NCBI GenBank assembly: GCA_016217545.1
Contig: JACRHT010000012.1
Location: forward strand, 186,001-250,000
Direction: 5' to 3'
DNA: 64,000 bases
Source of the DNA: Opitutia bacterium
GTDB lineage: Bacteria; Verrucomicrobiota; Verrucomicrobiia; Opitutales; Opitutaceae
The notes below the pieces were generated by a model that was given only the letters and a program-made list of their open reading frames with translations, did not search any database and was not told the origin of the DNA. Both the position numbers and the translations under genes were made by a program. This document shows positions 15,783-23,837 of the stretch, in pieces. How positions within the stretch are numbered: the first letter of the stretch is position 1; every line of letters begins with the position of its first letter.

Positions 15783-16502
15783 ATGCCCACGCCTCCCCGC
15801 TCCGCCGAATTCAAACTCACCGGCCTCATCGGCACGCTGCGCTGCGCGCAGCTGTTCAGCGGACTCTCCGGCGAGGACCTGACGATGATCGCCGGATTCA
15901 CGCAGACCGTGGCGCTCGCGAAGGACGACTATCTTTTCCACGAGGGCGAAAGTTCGCGCGGCTGCTACCTCGTGCAGAGCGGCGCGATCAACGTCCACAA
16001 GGTCAACGCCGCCGGGAAGGAGCAGGTGATCCACGTTTTCCGCGCGGGCGAGTCGCTCGCCGAGGCCTCGCTCGCGTCGCCGACCGGCTATCCGGCCAAC
16101 GCCCGCGCGGTCGAGCCGAGCACCGTCCTGCTGATCCCGAAGGCGCCGCTGCTGGAGCTGATCGGCCGTCGCCCCGACCTCGCGCTGCGCATGCTCGGCT
16201 CGATGAGCACGCACCTGCGCGTGCTCGTCGGCATGCTCGACGACCTGACACTCAAGGACGTCGAGACGCGCCTGCTCCACTGGCTGGTGAAACACGCGCG
16301 CGACGCGAAGGACGGTGTCGTCCCGCTGCGCGGCACCAAGCGCGTGCTCGCGGCCGAACTCGGCACGAGCAGCGAAACACTCTCCCGCACGCTCGCGCGC
16401 CTGCGCGACGAGAAGCTGATCACCGTCGCGGCGAAGAGCATCGCCGTGCACGACGCCGCGAAGTTGGCCGCGATGCTGCGGCACAACCTGGGCGAGGCGT
16501 AG
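15783..16502 (+). CDS. Crp/Fnr-family transcription regulator (DNR-like)
   Basis: A 239-residue regulator with an N-terminal cyclic-nucleotide-binding-like beta-barrel (about 25-120), a dimer helix and a C-terminal winged helix. The recognition helix SSETLSRTLARL has E198, S201 and R202 at the spacing used by FNR (E..SR) to read TTGA half-sites. FNR-type N-terminal iron-sulfur cysteines are absent: only C21 and C61 exist. It is therefore closer to DNR/NnrR-type or other heme or redox sensors. The ATG at 15783 is taken; an in-frame ATG at 15723 would add 20 residues without domain character. It is the obvious candidate regulator for the sites at 3662 and 14401. Confidence 0.85.
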   Translation: MPTPPRSAEFKLTGLIGTLRCAQLFSGLSGEDLTMIAGFTQTVALAKDDYLFHEGESSRGCYLVQSGAINVHKVNAAGKEQVIHVFRAGESLAEASLASPTGYPANARAVEPSTVLLIPKAPLLELIGRRPDLALRMLGSMSTHLRVLVGMLDDLTLKDVETRLLHWLVKHARDAKDGVVPLRGTKRVLAAELGTSSETLSRTLARLRDEKLITVAAKSIAVHDAAKLAAMLRHNLGEA

Positions 16503-16518
16503 AGGAGCGGGAGCTTGG

Positions 16519-16544
16519 GTGGGGGCCGTTGCCCTCAACGGCCC
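16519..16544 (+). repeat. REP-like hairpin A
   Basis: A GTGGG head is followed by a 9-base stem (GGGCCGTTG with CAACGGCCC) around the loop CCCT. It pairs with the inverted copy at 16572-16597, between the convergent Crp/Fnr and nrdJ genes, where the two hairpins may also stop transcription. Confidence 0.7.
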
Positions 16545-16571
16545 TTCGCATACGCCCCGCGATCGCGGAGA

Positions 16572-16597
16572 GGGCGCTTGAGGGCAAGCGCCCCTAC
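16572..16597 (-). repeat. REP-like hairpin B (inverted partner of A)
   Basis: Read on the minus strand it is GTAGGGGC followed by a hairpin with arms GGGCGCTTG and CAAGCGCCC and a four-base loop. It has the same layout and size as copy A. The two copies face each other across 27 bases, like a BIME. Confidence 0.7.
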
Positions 16598-16629
16598 CGC
16601 ATGGCGATCGACACCCGACTGCGACGCGC

Positions 16630-19116
16630 TTACGTCAGCTCGCACGCGCCGCCGGCGCAGGCGACGACTTCCTTGAGCTTCGTCTCGTCGGTCTGCTCGA
16701 CAAGTTCGGTGTAGTTCACCGGGTTGTATTTCAACCGGTTCCACTTCGCGAAATCGTCCTCGGTGGTCACGGCCTCGCGCGGCGCCTGCGGGTAGCGCTT
16801 GTCGCCATCGTGTCCGAGCAGCGACACGCCGGTGAAGTGTTCGCGGTGCTTCCAGATGAATTCCGAGACGGCGTTCCATTCCTCGTTCTTCACCGTGCAG
16901 GTGTTGGAGACGTTGTGATGCAGGCCGGGCGAGCGCGAGTTGGGCGCCTCGCCGTTGAGCACCCAGTGCTGCTGCACGAGCTGGACGAAGTGCAGGAAAT
17001 CCACCGCGCCGATCTCGTCGCGCAGGATGGCGTGCGCCGGCGCCTCGACGGCGAACGTGATGACGTCATCCGTCTCGGGACGGTAGACCGACGACTCGGT
17101 CATGTGCGGGTTGCTGGCATGGAAATGCCGGTAGATCGGGTCCTTGCGGTTCGCCTGCACGCGACGGAAGTAGTGCCGCGCGTGGTGCGGATGGATGCCG
17201 GACGCCGCGCCGAGCAGGAGCGACGCGGTGCCCTCGGGTTTCACGCAGGTGACGCGCGCCGCCGGACGGATACCGATGACGGAGGCGACGATCTGGTTCG
17301 CCGCGCGACAGAGGCGCGCGCCGCGCTCGAGCACCTCGGGGTTGAAGAGGATTTCCGGATTGTCCATGAACCCGCAGATCGAGACGCCGAGCAGCGCGTC
17401 GCGCTCATTGAGGTAGCGCGTCACCGGCCCGAGATACGGGATGTGCGTGTAGGACGCCTGCAACGTGCCGATCACGGCGGCCTGGATGCAGGCGACGAGG
17501 AAATCGTCGACGGTCTGCAGCGCCGCGCCGTTGATCGTGCTGAGATTGCACATCTGCCAGCCGGAGAGCCGCGTGCCGGGTTCGACGGAGCCGGTGTAGC
17601 CGAGCGCGCGGAGCTTCGCGACCTCCGCTTCGTCGTCGAGCGCGCCGCCCACGACGGGGTGCAGGCCGATTTCGCAGCACGGATTGCAGCCGTAGTCGGG
17701 ATGATCGGCGAAATAGAAGCCGGGCTCGCCGAACTCCTTCTGCGCGGCGAAGAGGCGGCGGAAGAGCGTGTCGTCCTGCGCGCCACGTTGCAGCACGGCC
17801 GAGTTGTTCGAGGCGGAGCGCTGCGGGTTTTTCTCGAACCAGTTGCCGGTCTTCGCGGACATCATCTCCTCGTCGTCGGGCGAGAAGAGGCAGATCGTGG
17901 CCGAGCGGCGGATGCCGCCGCTGAGCACGGCGCGCGCGGTGAACATGCAGATGTCGTAGACCTCGATCGGGCGGAGCTTGCGACCCGAAGCGGCCGTGAG
18001 GATCGCCTCGACGTCGATCAGCGCCTGCTTGAGCGGCAGATGGCCGGGCGCCTTGCCGCCGGCGGTCACAAGCGCCGCGCCGCGCGGGCGGATGGCGGAG
18101 AAGTTGAACTCGGCCTTGAAGTGCTCGAAGTGGCTCCGCACGAGGAAGTGCAGCGCATCCGACCAGCCCTCGATGGTGTCCTCGATCGCGTAGTGTTCGA
18201 CGCGCAGCTCCATTTCCTCACCGCGCACCGGCAGCGTGGGCAGAAGCTCGACGTGGTGGCGTTGCACCGAGAAGCCGCAACCCGTGCCCGCGAGGAGCAG
18301 GAAGAAGTATTCGCGGAAAAACTCGAGCCGGTCGACCGGGCTGAACGAGCAATTGAAGAGCCGCGCGTGGTTCTTGAGGATCGCGTCGCCGCCGAACTGC
18401 AGTGAGCGCATCGACGGCAGCACGCGCTTCATCGCCACCGCGCCGAACGCGCGATGGATCGCGTCCTGCAGCGTGCCGCCCGCGAGCCATTCCGCGAGGA
18501 AGCGACGGTCGCCCGGCTGCACCGGCGAACGGTCGTCCGGCGGCGGGAGTTTCTGCGTGAGGCGGTCCTTGAAATGCTCGAGGTGCATGCCCATCACGCG
18601 GCGCGAGGCCTCGGGGAACGACTCGCGGCGGCCGAGATCGCGGCGATAGCGCGCGTATTTCGCCGTGGCGATGTAGTCGCTGAGGCCGTTCTCCGCGTAG
18701 TGATTCAGGCGGTTGGCGTCCTTCTTCGCGCGGTAGATGATGTAGCTGCGCGCGACCTCCCACTCGCCGTCGGCAGCGATGGCCTTCTCGACGGTGTCCT
18801 GCACCTCCTCGATCGTCGGATGCCGGCCCTGGCGGTAGACGAGTTCGATCATGCGGCCGACGCGAGCGGCGATCGCCTGGCAGCGCGCGAAGGTGTCGGC
18901 ATCGAGGCCGTAGCGCGCGTCGGCGTTGGCGCGCGCGGGGTTGTCGGCGGCGCCGTTTTTCACCTCGAAAAACGCCAGCGCGACGGCGCGGGTGACCTTG
19001 GCGTTGTCCCAGGGCATCGTGGTGCCGTCGCGTTTGACGACGCGGCGATCAGCAGCGGCGATGGCCGTGGTGGCGTGGCGGGAAGAGAAGCGAGCGAGTA
19101 AAGTTGCAGCAGTCAT
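16630..19116 (-). CDS. nrdJ: Class II (adenosylcobalamin-dependent) ribonucleotide reductase
   Basis: An 828-residue single-subunit reductase. An N-terminal ATP-cone-like region (RRVVKRDGTTMPWDNAKVTRAV, about residues 23-100) is followed by the ten-stranded barrel. The radical-site segment NPCCE has the N-x-C-x-E pattern (N478, C480, E482). FNCSFSPVDRLEFFREYFFLLLAGTGCGFS is the family's substrate-site stretch, with one partner cysteine of the active-site pair. The C-terminus VVACAGGACELT carries the thiol-exchange cysteine pair. Layout and length fit RTPR/NrdJ enzymes that make dNTPs with B12 instead of oxygen-dependent iron. No nrdB-like subunit or cobalamin riboswitch is visible nearby. A 16-base palindrome lies about 100 bases upstream. 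Confidence 0.88.
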   Translation of the reverse strand: MTAATLLARFSSRHATTAIAAADRRVVKRDGTTMPWDNAKVTRAVALAFFEVKNGAADNPARANADARYGLDADTFARCQAIAARVGRMIELVYRQGRHPTIEEVQDTVEKAIAADGEWEVARSYIIYRAKKDANRLNHYAENGLSDYIATAKYARYRRDLGRRESFPEASRRVMGMHLEHFKDRLTQKLPPPDDRSPVQPGDRRFLAEWLAGGTLQDAIHRAFGAVAMKRVLPSMRSLQFGGDAILKNHARLFNCSFSPVDRLEFFREYFFLLLAGTGCGFSVQRHHVELLPTLPVRGEEMELRVEHYAIEDTIEGWSDALHFLVRSHFEHFKAEFNFSAIRPRGAALVTAGGKAPGHLPLKQALIDVEAILTAASGRKLRPIEVYDICMFTARAVLSGGIRRSATICLFSPDDEEMMSAKTGNWFEKNPQRSASNNSAVLQRGAQDDTLFRRLFAAQKEFGEPGFYFADHPDYGCNPCCEIGLHPVVGGALDDEAEVAKLRALGYTGSVEPGTRLSGWQMCNLSTINGAALQTVDDFLVACIQAAVIGTLQASYTHIPYLGPVTRYLNERDALLGVSICGFMDNPEILFNPEVLERGARLCRAANQIVASVIGIRPAARVTCVKPEGTASLLLGAASGIHPHHARHYFRRVQANRKDPIYRHFHASNPHMTESSVYRPETDDVITFAVEAPAHAILRDEIGAVDFLHFVQLVQQHWVLNGEAPNSRSPGLHHNVSNTCTVKNEEWNAVSEFIWKHREHFTGVSLLGHDGDKRYPQAPREAVTTEDDFAKWNRLKYNPVNYTELVEQTDETKLKEVVACAGGACELT

Positions 19117-19282
19117 GTTCGTGCGGGGAAACGCGCATCATACGAACGCGACCGCTGCGCCGCTAACCATCGGTTGGCTTATCGCGCAGGTGACGCGCAA
19201 ATTTCTGCGCAGCTTTTTCCGCGGAAAAACGGAAAAAGTTCTGGCCAATTTTTTCGGAGTTTGTTCGCGCACGACTTGCGCG
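19117..19282. other. Leader region of nrdJ with a perfect palindrome
   Basis: The 5' region of nrdJ is AT-richer than its surroundings. At 19214-19229 it holds the 16-base palindrome TTTTTCCGCGGAAAAA, followed by a direct repeat of GGAAAAA. It does not match an NrdR box that I recognise, and I see no conserved B12-riboswitch core. It may be an operator or a mismatched-stem terminator. Confidence 0.35.
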
Positions 19283-19352
19283 CTCTCAGCTCTCAGCTCT
19301 CAGCTCTCAGCTCTCAGCTCTCAGCTCTCAGCTCTCAGCTCTCAGCTCTCAG
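19283..19352. repeat. Perfect (CTCTCAG)10 heptanucleotide tandem repeat
   Basis: Ten exact copies of the heptamer CTCTCAG. The array touches the stop codon (19353-19355) of the minus-strand gene that follows. Such an array is prone to copy-number change by slippage. Confidence 0.97.
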
Positions 19353-19655
19353 CTACAGCCAACGCCATGTCACCGCCTGCGTCGTGAGCGCCAGCGTCAC
19401 GGCATAGCCCGCCACGAAGCTGAACGACACCGCATCCCAGCGTCCGAACCAGTCGCGCACGCGCGCCGCGCGCAACGCGCCATACCAACCCGCCCAGAAA
19501 ACCCCCGCGGCCGGCGGCACCGCGAAAGCGATGTCGGATTCGAACGCGCGCCCAAGCAGCACGAACGCCGCCGCGAACGCCGCGACATGCAACGCCCCTT
19601 CGGCCGTCCCGACGCGCCGAAGTGGCGCGGATGCTACGGTGACTTCATCGTCCAT
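19353..19655 (-). CDS. Small predicted membrane protein
   Basis: A 100-residue hypothetical protein. The ATG at 19655 begins MDDEVTVASAPLRRVGTAEG, then three likely membrane segments: ALHVAAFAAAFVLLG, AVPPAAGVFWAGWYGALRA and FSFVAGYAVTLALTTQ. An upstream in-frame extension to 19874 is arginine-rich and reads like non-coding sequence, so it is excluded. The TAG stop directly abuts the (CTCTCAG)10 array. I recognise no family. It is read away from thrA toward nrdJ with no close partner. Confidence 0.5.
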   Translation of the reverse strand: MDDEVTVASAPLRRVGTAEGALHVAAFAAAFVLLGRAFESDIAFAVPPAAGVFWAGWYGALRAARVRDWFGRWDAVSFSFVAGYAVTLALTTQAVTWRWL

Positions 19656-19776
19656 GCCCCGCAGTCTAGCGCGCCACCGCCGCGGGAGCCATACGCAGCG
19701 CTGCGTAGGAGGTCCGAAACCCCGCCGACGCCAAGGCACCTCGATCCGAGCGAGATTCGTCACCCGAACACGCAAG

Positions 19777-19803
19777 GTGGGCGTCGGCGTCCCTGCCGAC
19801 GCC
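19777..19803 (+). repeat. REP-like hairpin C
   Basis: A GTGGG head leads into a 9-base stem (GGCGTCGGC with GCCGACGCC) around GTCCCT. It has the same layout as copies A, B and D. Confidence 0.6.
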
Positions 19804-19908
19804 GGCGAAGGCGGCACATGGCGCGCTCGCGGCTTTCGTCGCCGCCGGGGATGGCGGCGACCACCTTCACGCACCGCGCGCCGTGCCGTATCCGCCGATT
19901 TCGTCGAC

Positions 19909-19995
19909 TACGGATAGCACGGATTGAGTCGGATTCAACGGATGCCTCCCACGAAGCGCATCCGTGCCATCCGTTTTCATCCGTGCAATCCGTGG
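19909..19995. repeat. Inverted array of CGGAT / ATCCG units
   Basis: Four CGGAT units (ACGGAT, ACGGATT, TCGGATT, ACGGATG) are followed by four ATCCG units (19958-19995) at nine- to ten-base spacing. The two halves could fold on each other. The gene-free setting suggests a mobile or slippage-made repeat. Confidence 0.6.
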
Positions 19996-20048
19996 CCAAG
20001 AAAACGTGCCGACGCAGCACGCGCCGCTCTCGCCGCCTGCGTGCCAAG

Positions 20049-20075
20049 GTAGGGGCGCGGACTCCGTTCCGCGCC
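20049..20075 (+). repeat. REP-like hairpin D
   Basis: GTAGG is followed by a hairpin with arms GGCGCGGA and TCCGCGCC. It faces the inverted copy E at 20087-20111. Confidence 0.65.
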
Positions 20076-20086
20076 GAGGAATTCGC

Positions 20087-20111
20087 GGCGGGCCCAGCGG
20101 TCCCGCCCTAC
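20087..20111 (-). repeat. REP-like hairpin E (inverted partner of D)
   Basis: Read on the minus strand it is GTAG followed by GGCGGG, a central segment and CCCGCC. Copies D and E repeat the facing-pair arrangement of A and B. Confidence 0.55.
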
Positions 20112-20114
20112 CCG

Positions 20115-20170
20115 TCCTCTGTTCTCCGTGCGCTGTCCTCGGTCGCCCGTCCTCCGTCTTCCGTGCTCAG
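20115..20170. repeat. Degenerate heptad array (8 units) at the thrA stop
   Basis: Eight consecutive seven-base units fit T-N-C-N-C-N-G (for example TCCTCTG, TTCTCCG, TGCGCTG); two depart at the third position. The last unit, TGCTCAG, contains the thrA stop codon (20167-20169). Confidence 0.7.
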
Positions 20171-22647
20171 TTCGCCCGGCCGGTGCGGAGGTTCTGGGCG
20201 AGACGCAGAATGTCGGATAGGACGCCCGACGCCGTCACATCTCCGCCGGCACCCGCGCCGCGCACGACGAGCGGATACTGGCTGTAGCGTTCGGTGTGGA
20301 ACGCCACGAACGCCTCCGCGCCGCGCAAGCCCGACGCTGGATGCGCCGCGTCGACGCCGACGGGCGCGACCGTGACCGACGAGCCATTCGCACCGGGCTC
20401 GATGCGCGCGAGATAGCGCAGCAGCTTGCCCTCGGACTTCAATTTCGCGACGCGCTCGACGAACGCCGCGTCGGCGGCTGCGAGCTTATCGATGAACTTT
20501 TCCGGATCGTCCTCGCGCAAGTGTTCTGCGGGCACGAACGGCTCGAGCTTCACGTCGGCGAGGTCGAGCTGCAGGCCGAGCTCGCGCGCGAGGATCAGCG
20601 CCTTGCGGGCGACGTCGAGGCCCGAGAGGTCGTCGCGCGGATGCGGTTCGGTGTAGCCGAGGTCCTTCGCCTTCCGCACGGCCGCGGAGAGCGGGACGCC
20701 CTGCGTGAGCTGTTCGCAGAGGAAGCCGAGCGTGCCGGAGAACGCGCCTTCGATGCGCACGACGACGTCGCCGGTGCGGACGAGGTTTTTCAGCGTCTCG
20801 ATGACCGGCAGCGCCGCGCCGACAGTCGTCTCGTAGTGATAAGCGCGGTAATGGCGGCGCGCGGCCGCGAACATCGCTTCGCGCTCGGCGCGCGGGAGCG
20901 CGAGCGGCTGCTTGTTGGCCGAGACGACATTGATGCCGAGATTGAAGGCCGCGACGTAGAGCTGCTCCATGCCGGGAGAGGCCGAGCAATCGACGAGCAC
21001 GGGATTCGGCAGGCGCGCGAGTTCGGGCAACAGCTCCGCGACCGCGCGGCGCGACTTCGCCTCGGCGAGCGTCTTCGCCGCCGTGCCGGCCGCGTAGCCG
21101 GGCGCGTGGAAAATGCCGCCCTGGCTGCCGGCGAGGCCGACGAGGCGCACGTTCACGTCATGCTGCGAGCGCAGCGCGTCGCCGTGCGCGGCGAGTTGTT
21201 TCAACAGGCTGCCGCCGACGATGCCTTTGCCGAGGAGCAGCACGTTCAGCTCCGCGTGTGCGAGATTGAAGGCGGCGTGCACCGTGCGCACCGCGAGCGC
21301 GGTGTCGCTGGCGTCGACGACGACCGAAATGCTCCGCGCCGACGCGCCCTGCGCCATCGTGCGCACGGACACGCCGACGGTGCCGATGGCGTGCAGCATG
21401 CGGCCGGCGACGTTCGGCCGGCGGCCCATCGACTCGGCCACGAGCGTGACGAGCGATACGGGCGAGAGCACGGGGCCGAGCGTGAGGTCGCCGCGCATCA
21501 AGTCGGCCGCGAGCGCCTGCTGGAGGATCTCCTTCGCGCGCACCTCGTCGGCGACGGGCACGACGACGGTGAAGGTCTGGCCGAGCGTCGACTCGGTGCT
21601 CAGCCACACTCGCACGCCCTCGGCGTCGAGGGCCGCGACGGCGCGGCTGACGACGGGCCGGCCGATGCCGGTGCGGCGCGACTGCACGCCGATGAGCGAG
21701 AGGTTTTCGAGGCTCGTGACGCACGTGGGGCGCGCCGGATCGGGATTGCCTGTGGCATCGATGCGCGTGCCGGGCGCATCGGGGTGCGTCGTGCTGCGGA
21801 TGACGAGCGCCGCGCCGCATTCGCGCAGCGGGATGATCGTCCGCGAGTGGAACATGCGCGTGCCGAAATACGCCAGCTCGAGCGCCTCGTCGTAGGACAG
21901 CCGGTCGACCGGAGAGGCTTCGCGCACGAGGTTCGGGTCAGCGGTCATCACGCCGAGCACGTCGGTCCAGACGGTGACGGCCTCGGCCTTGAACAGCGAG
22001 GCGAGGAGCGTAGCCGTGTAGTCGGAGCCGTTGCGGCCGAGCGTCGTGGTGTGGCCGTCGCGCGTGCGGCCGATGAAGCCGGTCACGATCGGCGCGACTC
22101 CCGAGAACGTCGGCAGGAGCGCGTTGAACTTTTCCGCCGTGGCGGCCTTGTCGACGGCGGCGTTGCCGAAGGTCGCGTCGGTCGCGACGAAATCGCGAGC
22201 GTCGACGGCCTTGGCCGGGCAATTCCGCTCGCTCAGCGCACGGGCGACGAGGGCGACCGAGATGCGCTCGCCGGCGCTGATCACGGCGTCGAGCGAACGC
22301 GGCGAGCATTCGCGGGTGAGTTCGATGCCGGAGAGCGTGCGTTCGACGGGCATGAGCACTTCGTCGAGGTCGGCCTTGAACGCGCGCAAGCCGTGCGCGG
22401 TGAGCACCGGGCGCGCGATGGTCGTGGCGAGTTCGCGCACGCGGCCGAGTTCGCTGCGGGCCTGCGTGATCTCGCCGTCGGCGGCGGAGCGCGCGGCGAG
22501 GATGAGCCAGTCCGTCGTGTCGCCGGGCGCGGAGACGACGACCGCCACCGGTTTCGGCGCGGCGGCGATGAGATCCAACACGCGCGGCAGGCGGCCGAGT
22601 GTGCCGACGGACGAGCCGCCGAATTTGTAGATCTGCCAGGAGCTCAT
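20167..22647 (-). CDS. thrA: Bifunctional aspartokinase / homoserine dehydrogenase
   Basis: An 826-residue fusion. The N-terminal kinase opens with the nucleotide motif KFGGSS (K8) and contains GRNGSDYTATLLA. Two ACT-type regulatory segments follow at about 310-460 (LSLIGVQSRRTGIG, then TLVAESMGRRPNVAGR). The C-terminal dehydrogenase has a Rossmann start (LLLGKGIVGGSL), VSANKQP and GYTEPHPRDDLSGLDVARKALILARE. Length and order match ThrA/MetL. It catalyses the first and third steps from aspartate toward threonine and methionine. It starts four bases after the metX stop on the same strand, so metX-thrA form an operon committing homoserine to methionine. Feedback by threonine through the ACT region is expected from the family. 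Confidence 0.95.
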   Translation of the reverse strand: MSSWQIYKFGGSSVGTLGRLPRVLDLIAAAPKPVAVVVSAPGDTTDWLILAARSAADGEITQARSELGRVRELATTIARPVLTAHGLRAFKADLDEVLMPVERTLSGIELTRECSPRSLDAVISAGERISVALVARALSERNCPAKAVDARDFVATDATFGNAAVDKAATAEKFNALLPTFSGVAPIVTGFIGRTRDGHTTTLGRNGSDYTATLLASLFKAEAVTVWTDVLGVMTADPNLVREASPVDRLSYDEALELAYFGTRMFHSRTIIPLRECGAALVIRSTTHPDAPGTRIDATGNPDPARPTCVTSLENLSLIGVQSRRTGIGRPVVSRAVAALDAEGVRVWLSTESTLGQTFTVVVPVADEVRAKEILQQALAADLMRGDLTLGPVLSPVSLVTLVAESMGRRPNVAGRMLHAIGTVGVSVRTMAQGASARSISVVVDASDTALAVRTVHAAFNLAHAELNVLLLGKGIVGGSLLKQLAAHGDALRSQHDVNVRLVGLAGSQGGIFHAPGYAAGTAAKTLAEAKSRRAVAELLPELARLPNPVLVDCSASPGMEQLYVAAFNLGINVVSANKQPLALPRAEREAMFAAARRHYRAYHYETTVGAALPVIETLKNLVRTGDVVVRIEGAFSGTLGFLCEQLTQGVPLSAAVRKAKDLGYTEPHPRDDLSGLDVARKALILARELGLQLDLADVKLEPFVPAEHLREDDPEKFIDKLAAADAAFVERVAKLKSEGKLLRYLARIEPGANGSSVTVAPVGVDAAHPASGLRGAEAFVAFHTERYSQYPLVVRGAGAGGDVTASGVLSDILRLAQNLRTGRAN

Positions 22648-22651
22648 GGGT

Positions 22652-23683
22652 TCAAAGGGTCAGCGCGCGGCGCACGAGTTTTTCCAACTGCGTCCACTCG
22701 AGGAGAAACGCGTCGTGGCCGTGCGGGCTGCGCAACGTGGCGCGAGCGACTTTCGTGCCGTTCGCGCGCAGCTGCTGCGCGAGCAGCTCGGATTGCGCGG
22801 GCGTGAAGAGCTGGTCGGTGTCGACGTCGACGACGAGCGCGGGCGCCTTGATGCGCGCGAGCGCCGGGCCGCGCGTGCCGGGCAGCGGCGCGGTGAGGTC
22901 GTGGCAATCCATCGCGTCGAGCTGCGACTCGTAACATTGCGCGGTGAAGCGGCCGTGGAGCTTCTTGCCGTGGTGCTCGAGGTAGCTGCCGATGGTGCGG
23001 GCCGTCTGTTTTTGCGCGAGGCCGGGCTCGGCGCGGTAAGTGAGCATCGCAATCTGGCGTGCGACCTCGAGGCCGCGCGCGGCGTGATGCGGATAACCGG
23101 GATCGACGCGCAACGCGGCACGCGCGACGTGATTCCAGCCGACCGTCCACGGCGTCGCCGTTGCGCTGGTGGCGATCGGCATGAGCCGGGCAAAGCGCTG
23201 CGGATCGCGTGCGCCGAGCGCGAGCACGACCATGCCGCCGAGCGAGCCGCCGGCGACGAGTTCGACGCGTTTCAGGCCGAGCGCGTCGAGTCCCTGCAGA
23301 ATGGCGCCGGCGAGATCGACGCTCGTGAGCTGCGTCTTGCGGGACTTCGGCCAGCCCGGCATGCCCGGCGCGCTGCTGCCGTAGAACGACCCGAGGTTGT
23401 TGAAACAGAGGATGCGATGCTTCGTGGGATCGAGCACGCGGCCCTCGCCGATCAAGGGCTCCCACCAGCCGTCTTCGCCGCCGACTTGGGCGCTGCCGGT
23501 GAGAGCGTGCACGAGCAGCACGGTCGGCACGTCGGCCAGCGGCTCGGCCGGCGTGTCGCCCTCACGGCTCCACCACCACGCCGCGATGCGATGCCGGCGC
23601 ACGACTCCGCCGCGCGCCAGCCGGAGATCCGGCAGCGCGAGGATGAAGTGCTGCGGCGCTGCGGCAGGACATCGAGTGGCCAT
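22652..23683 (-). CDS. metX: Homoserine O-acyltransferase (MetX type)
   Basis: A 343-residue alpha/beta hydrolase-fold acyltransferase. Family features are LLVHALTGSAQVGG, FNNLGSFYGSSAPG, the nucleophile elbow AGGSLGGM with the catalytic serine, and the distal VVDVDTDQLFTP and SPHGHDAFLLE segments that supply aspartate and histidine. It activates homoserine for sulfur or cysteine incorporation; acetyl- versus succinyl-CoA use cannot be told by eye. The ATG at 23683 is preferred over an upstream TTG. It is the first gene of the metX-thrA unit and diverges from the cystathionine-synthase-like gene over 154 bases. Confidence 0.92.
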   Translation of the reverse strand: MATRCPAAAPQHFILALPDLRLARGGVVRRHRIAAWWWSREGDTPAEPLADVPTVLLVHALTGSAQVGGEDGWWEPLIGEGRVLDPTKHRILCFNNLGSFYGSSAPGMPGWPKSRKTQLTSVDLAGAILQGLDALGLKRVELVAGGSLGGMVVLALGARDPQRFARLMPIATSATATPWTVGWNHVARAALRVDPGYPHHAARGLEVARQIAMLTYRAEPGLAQKQTARTIGSYLEHHGKKLHGRFTAQCYESQLDAMDCHDLTAPLPGTRGPALARIKAPALVVDVDTDQLFTPAQSELLAQQLRANGTKVARATLRSPHGHDAFLLEWTQLEKLVRRALTL

Positions 23684-23837
23684 GGCGGAGGAGCGCACCA
23701 AACGCGAGGCCCCGTCTCAACGCCCCACCAAGTCATAGCCCTACGTCTTTCGGCTCATTCGCGATATGACATGGAATCAAGCCCCGGTGACCGGTCCGCG
23801 TGTTGCGGCGTCGCGCGGGCTGCGCGCCAATCGCCGC

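Larger units (their letters stand above)
19656..20166. other. 511-base repeat-rich intergenic region
   Basis: No gene is supported in this stretch. It is packed with repeats: a REP-like hairpin (19777-19803), inverted arrays of CGGAT and ATCCG units (19909-19995), a facing pair of REP-like hairpins (20049-20111) and a degenerate heptad array against the thrA stop (20115-20170). The open frames across it are arginine/proline-rich shadows. Confidence 0.7.

Noticed and set aside
19283-19352. Possible CRISPR array
   Set aside because: The unit is seven bases repeated without spacers, so it is a simple tandem repeat.
19656-19874. N-terminal extension of the small membrane protein to 19874
   Set aside because: The added 73 residues are arginine-rich and run through a REP-like hairpin; the ATG at 19655 gives a compact membrane protein.
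19656-20166. Several plus- and minus-strand open frames in the thrA downstream gap
   Set aside because: They cross REP-like and heptad repeats and read as arginine/proline-rich sequence, with no start-site support.
20296-22806. 836-codon plus-strand frame opposite thrA
   Set aside because: Antisense to a complete aspartokinase-homoserine dehydrogenase gene and without domain character.
23684-23837. Possible SAM riboswitch between metX and the cystathionine-synthase-like gene
   Set aside because: No conserved core of a SAM riboswitch class that I know, and no terminator-like hairpin in the 154 bases.
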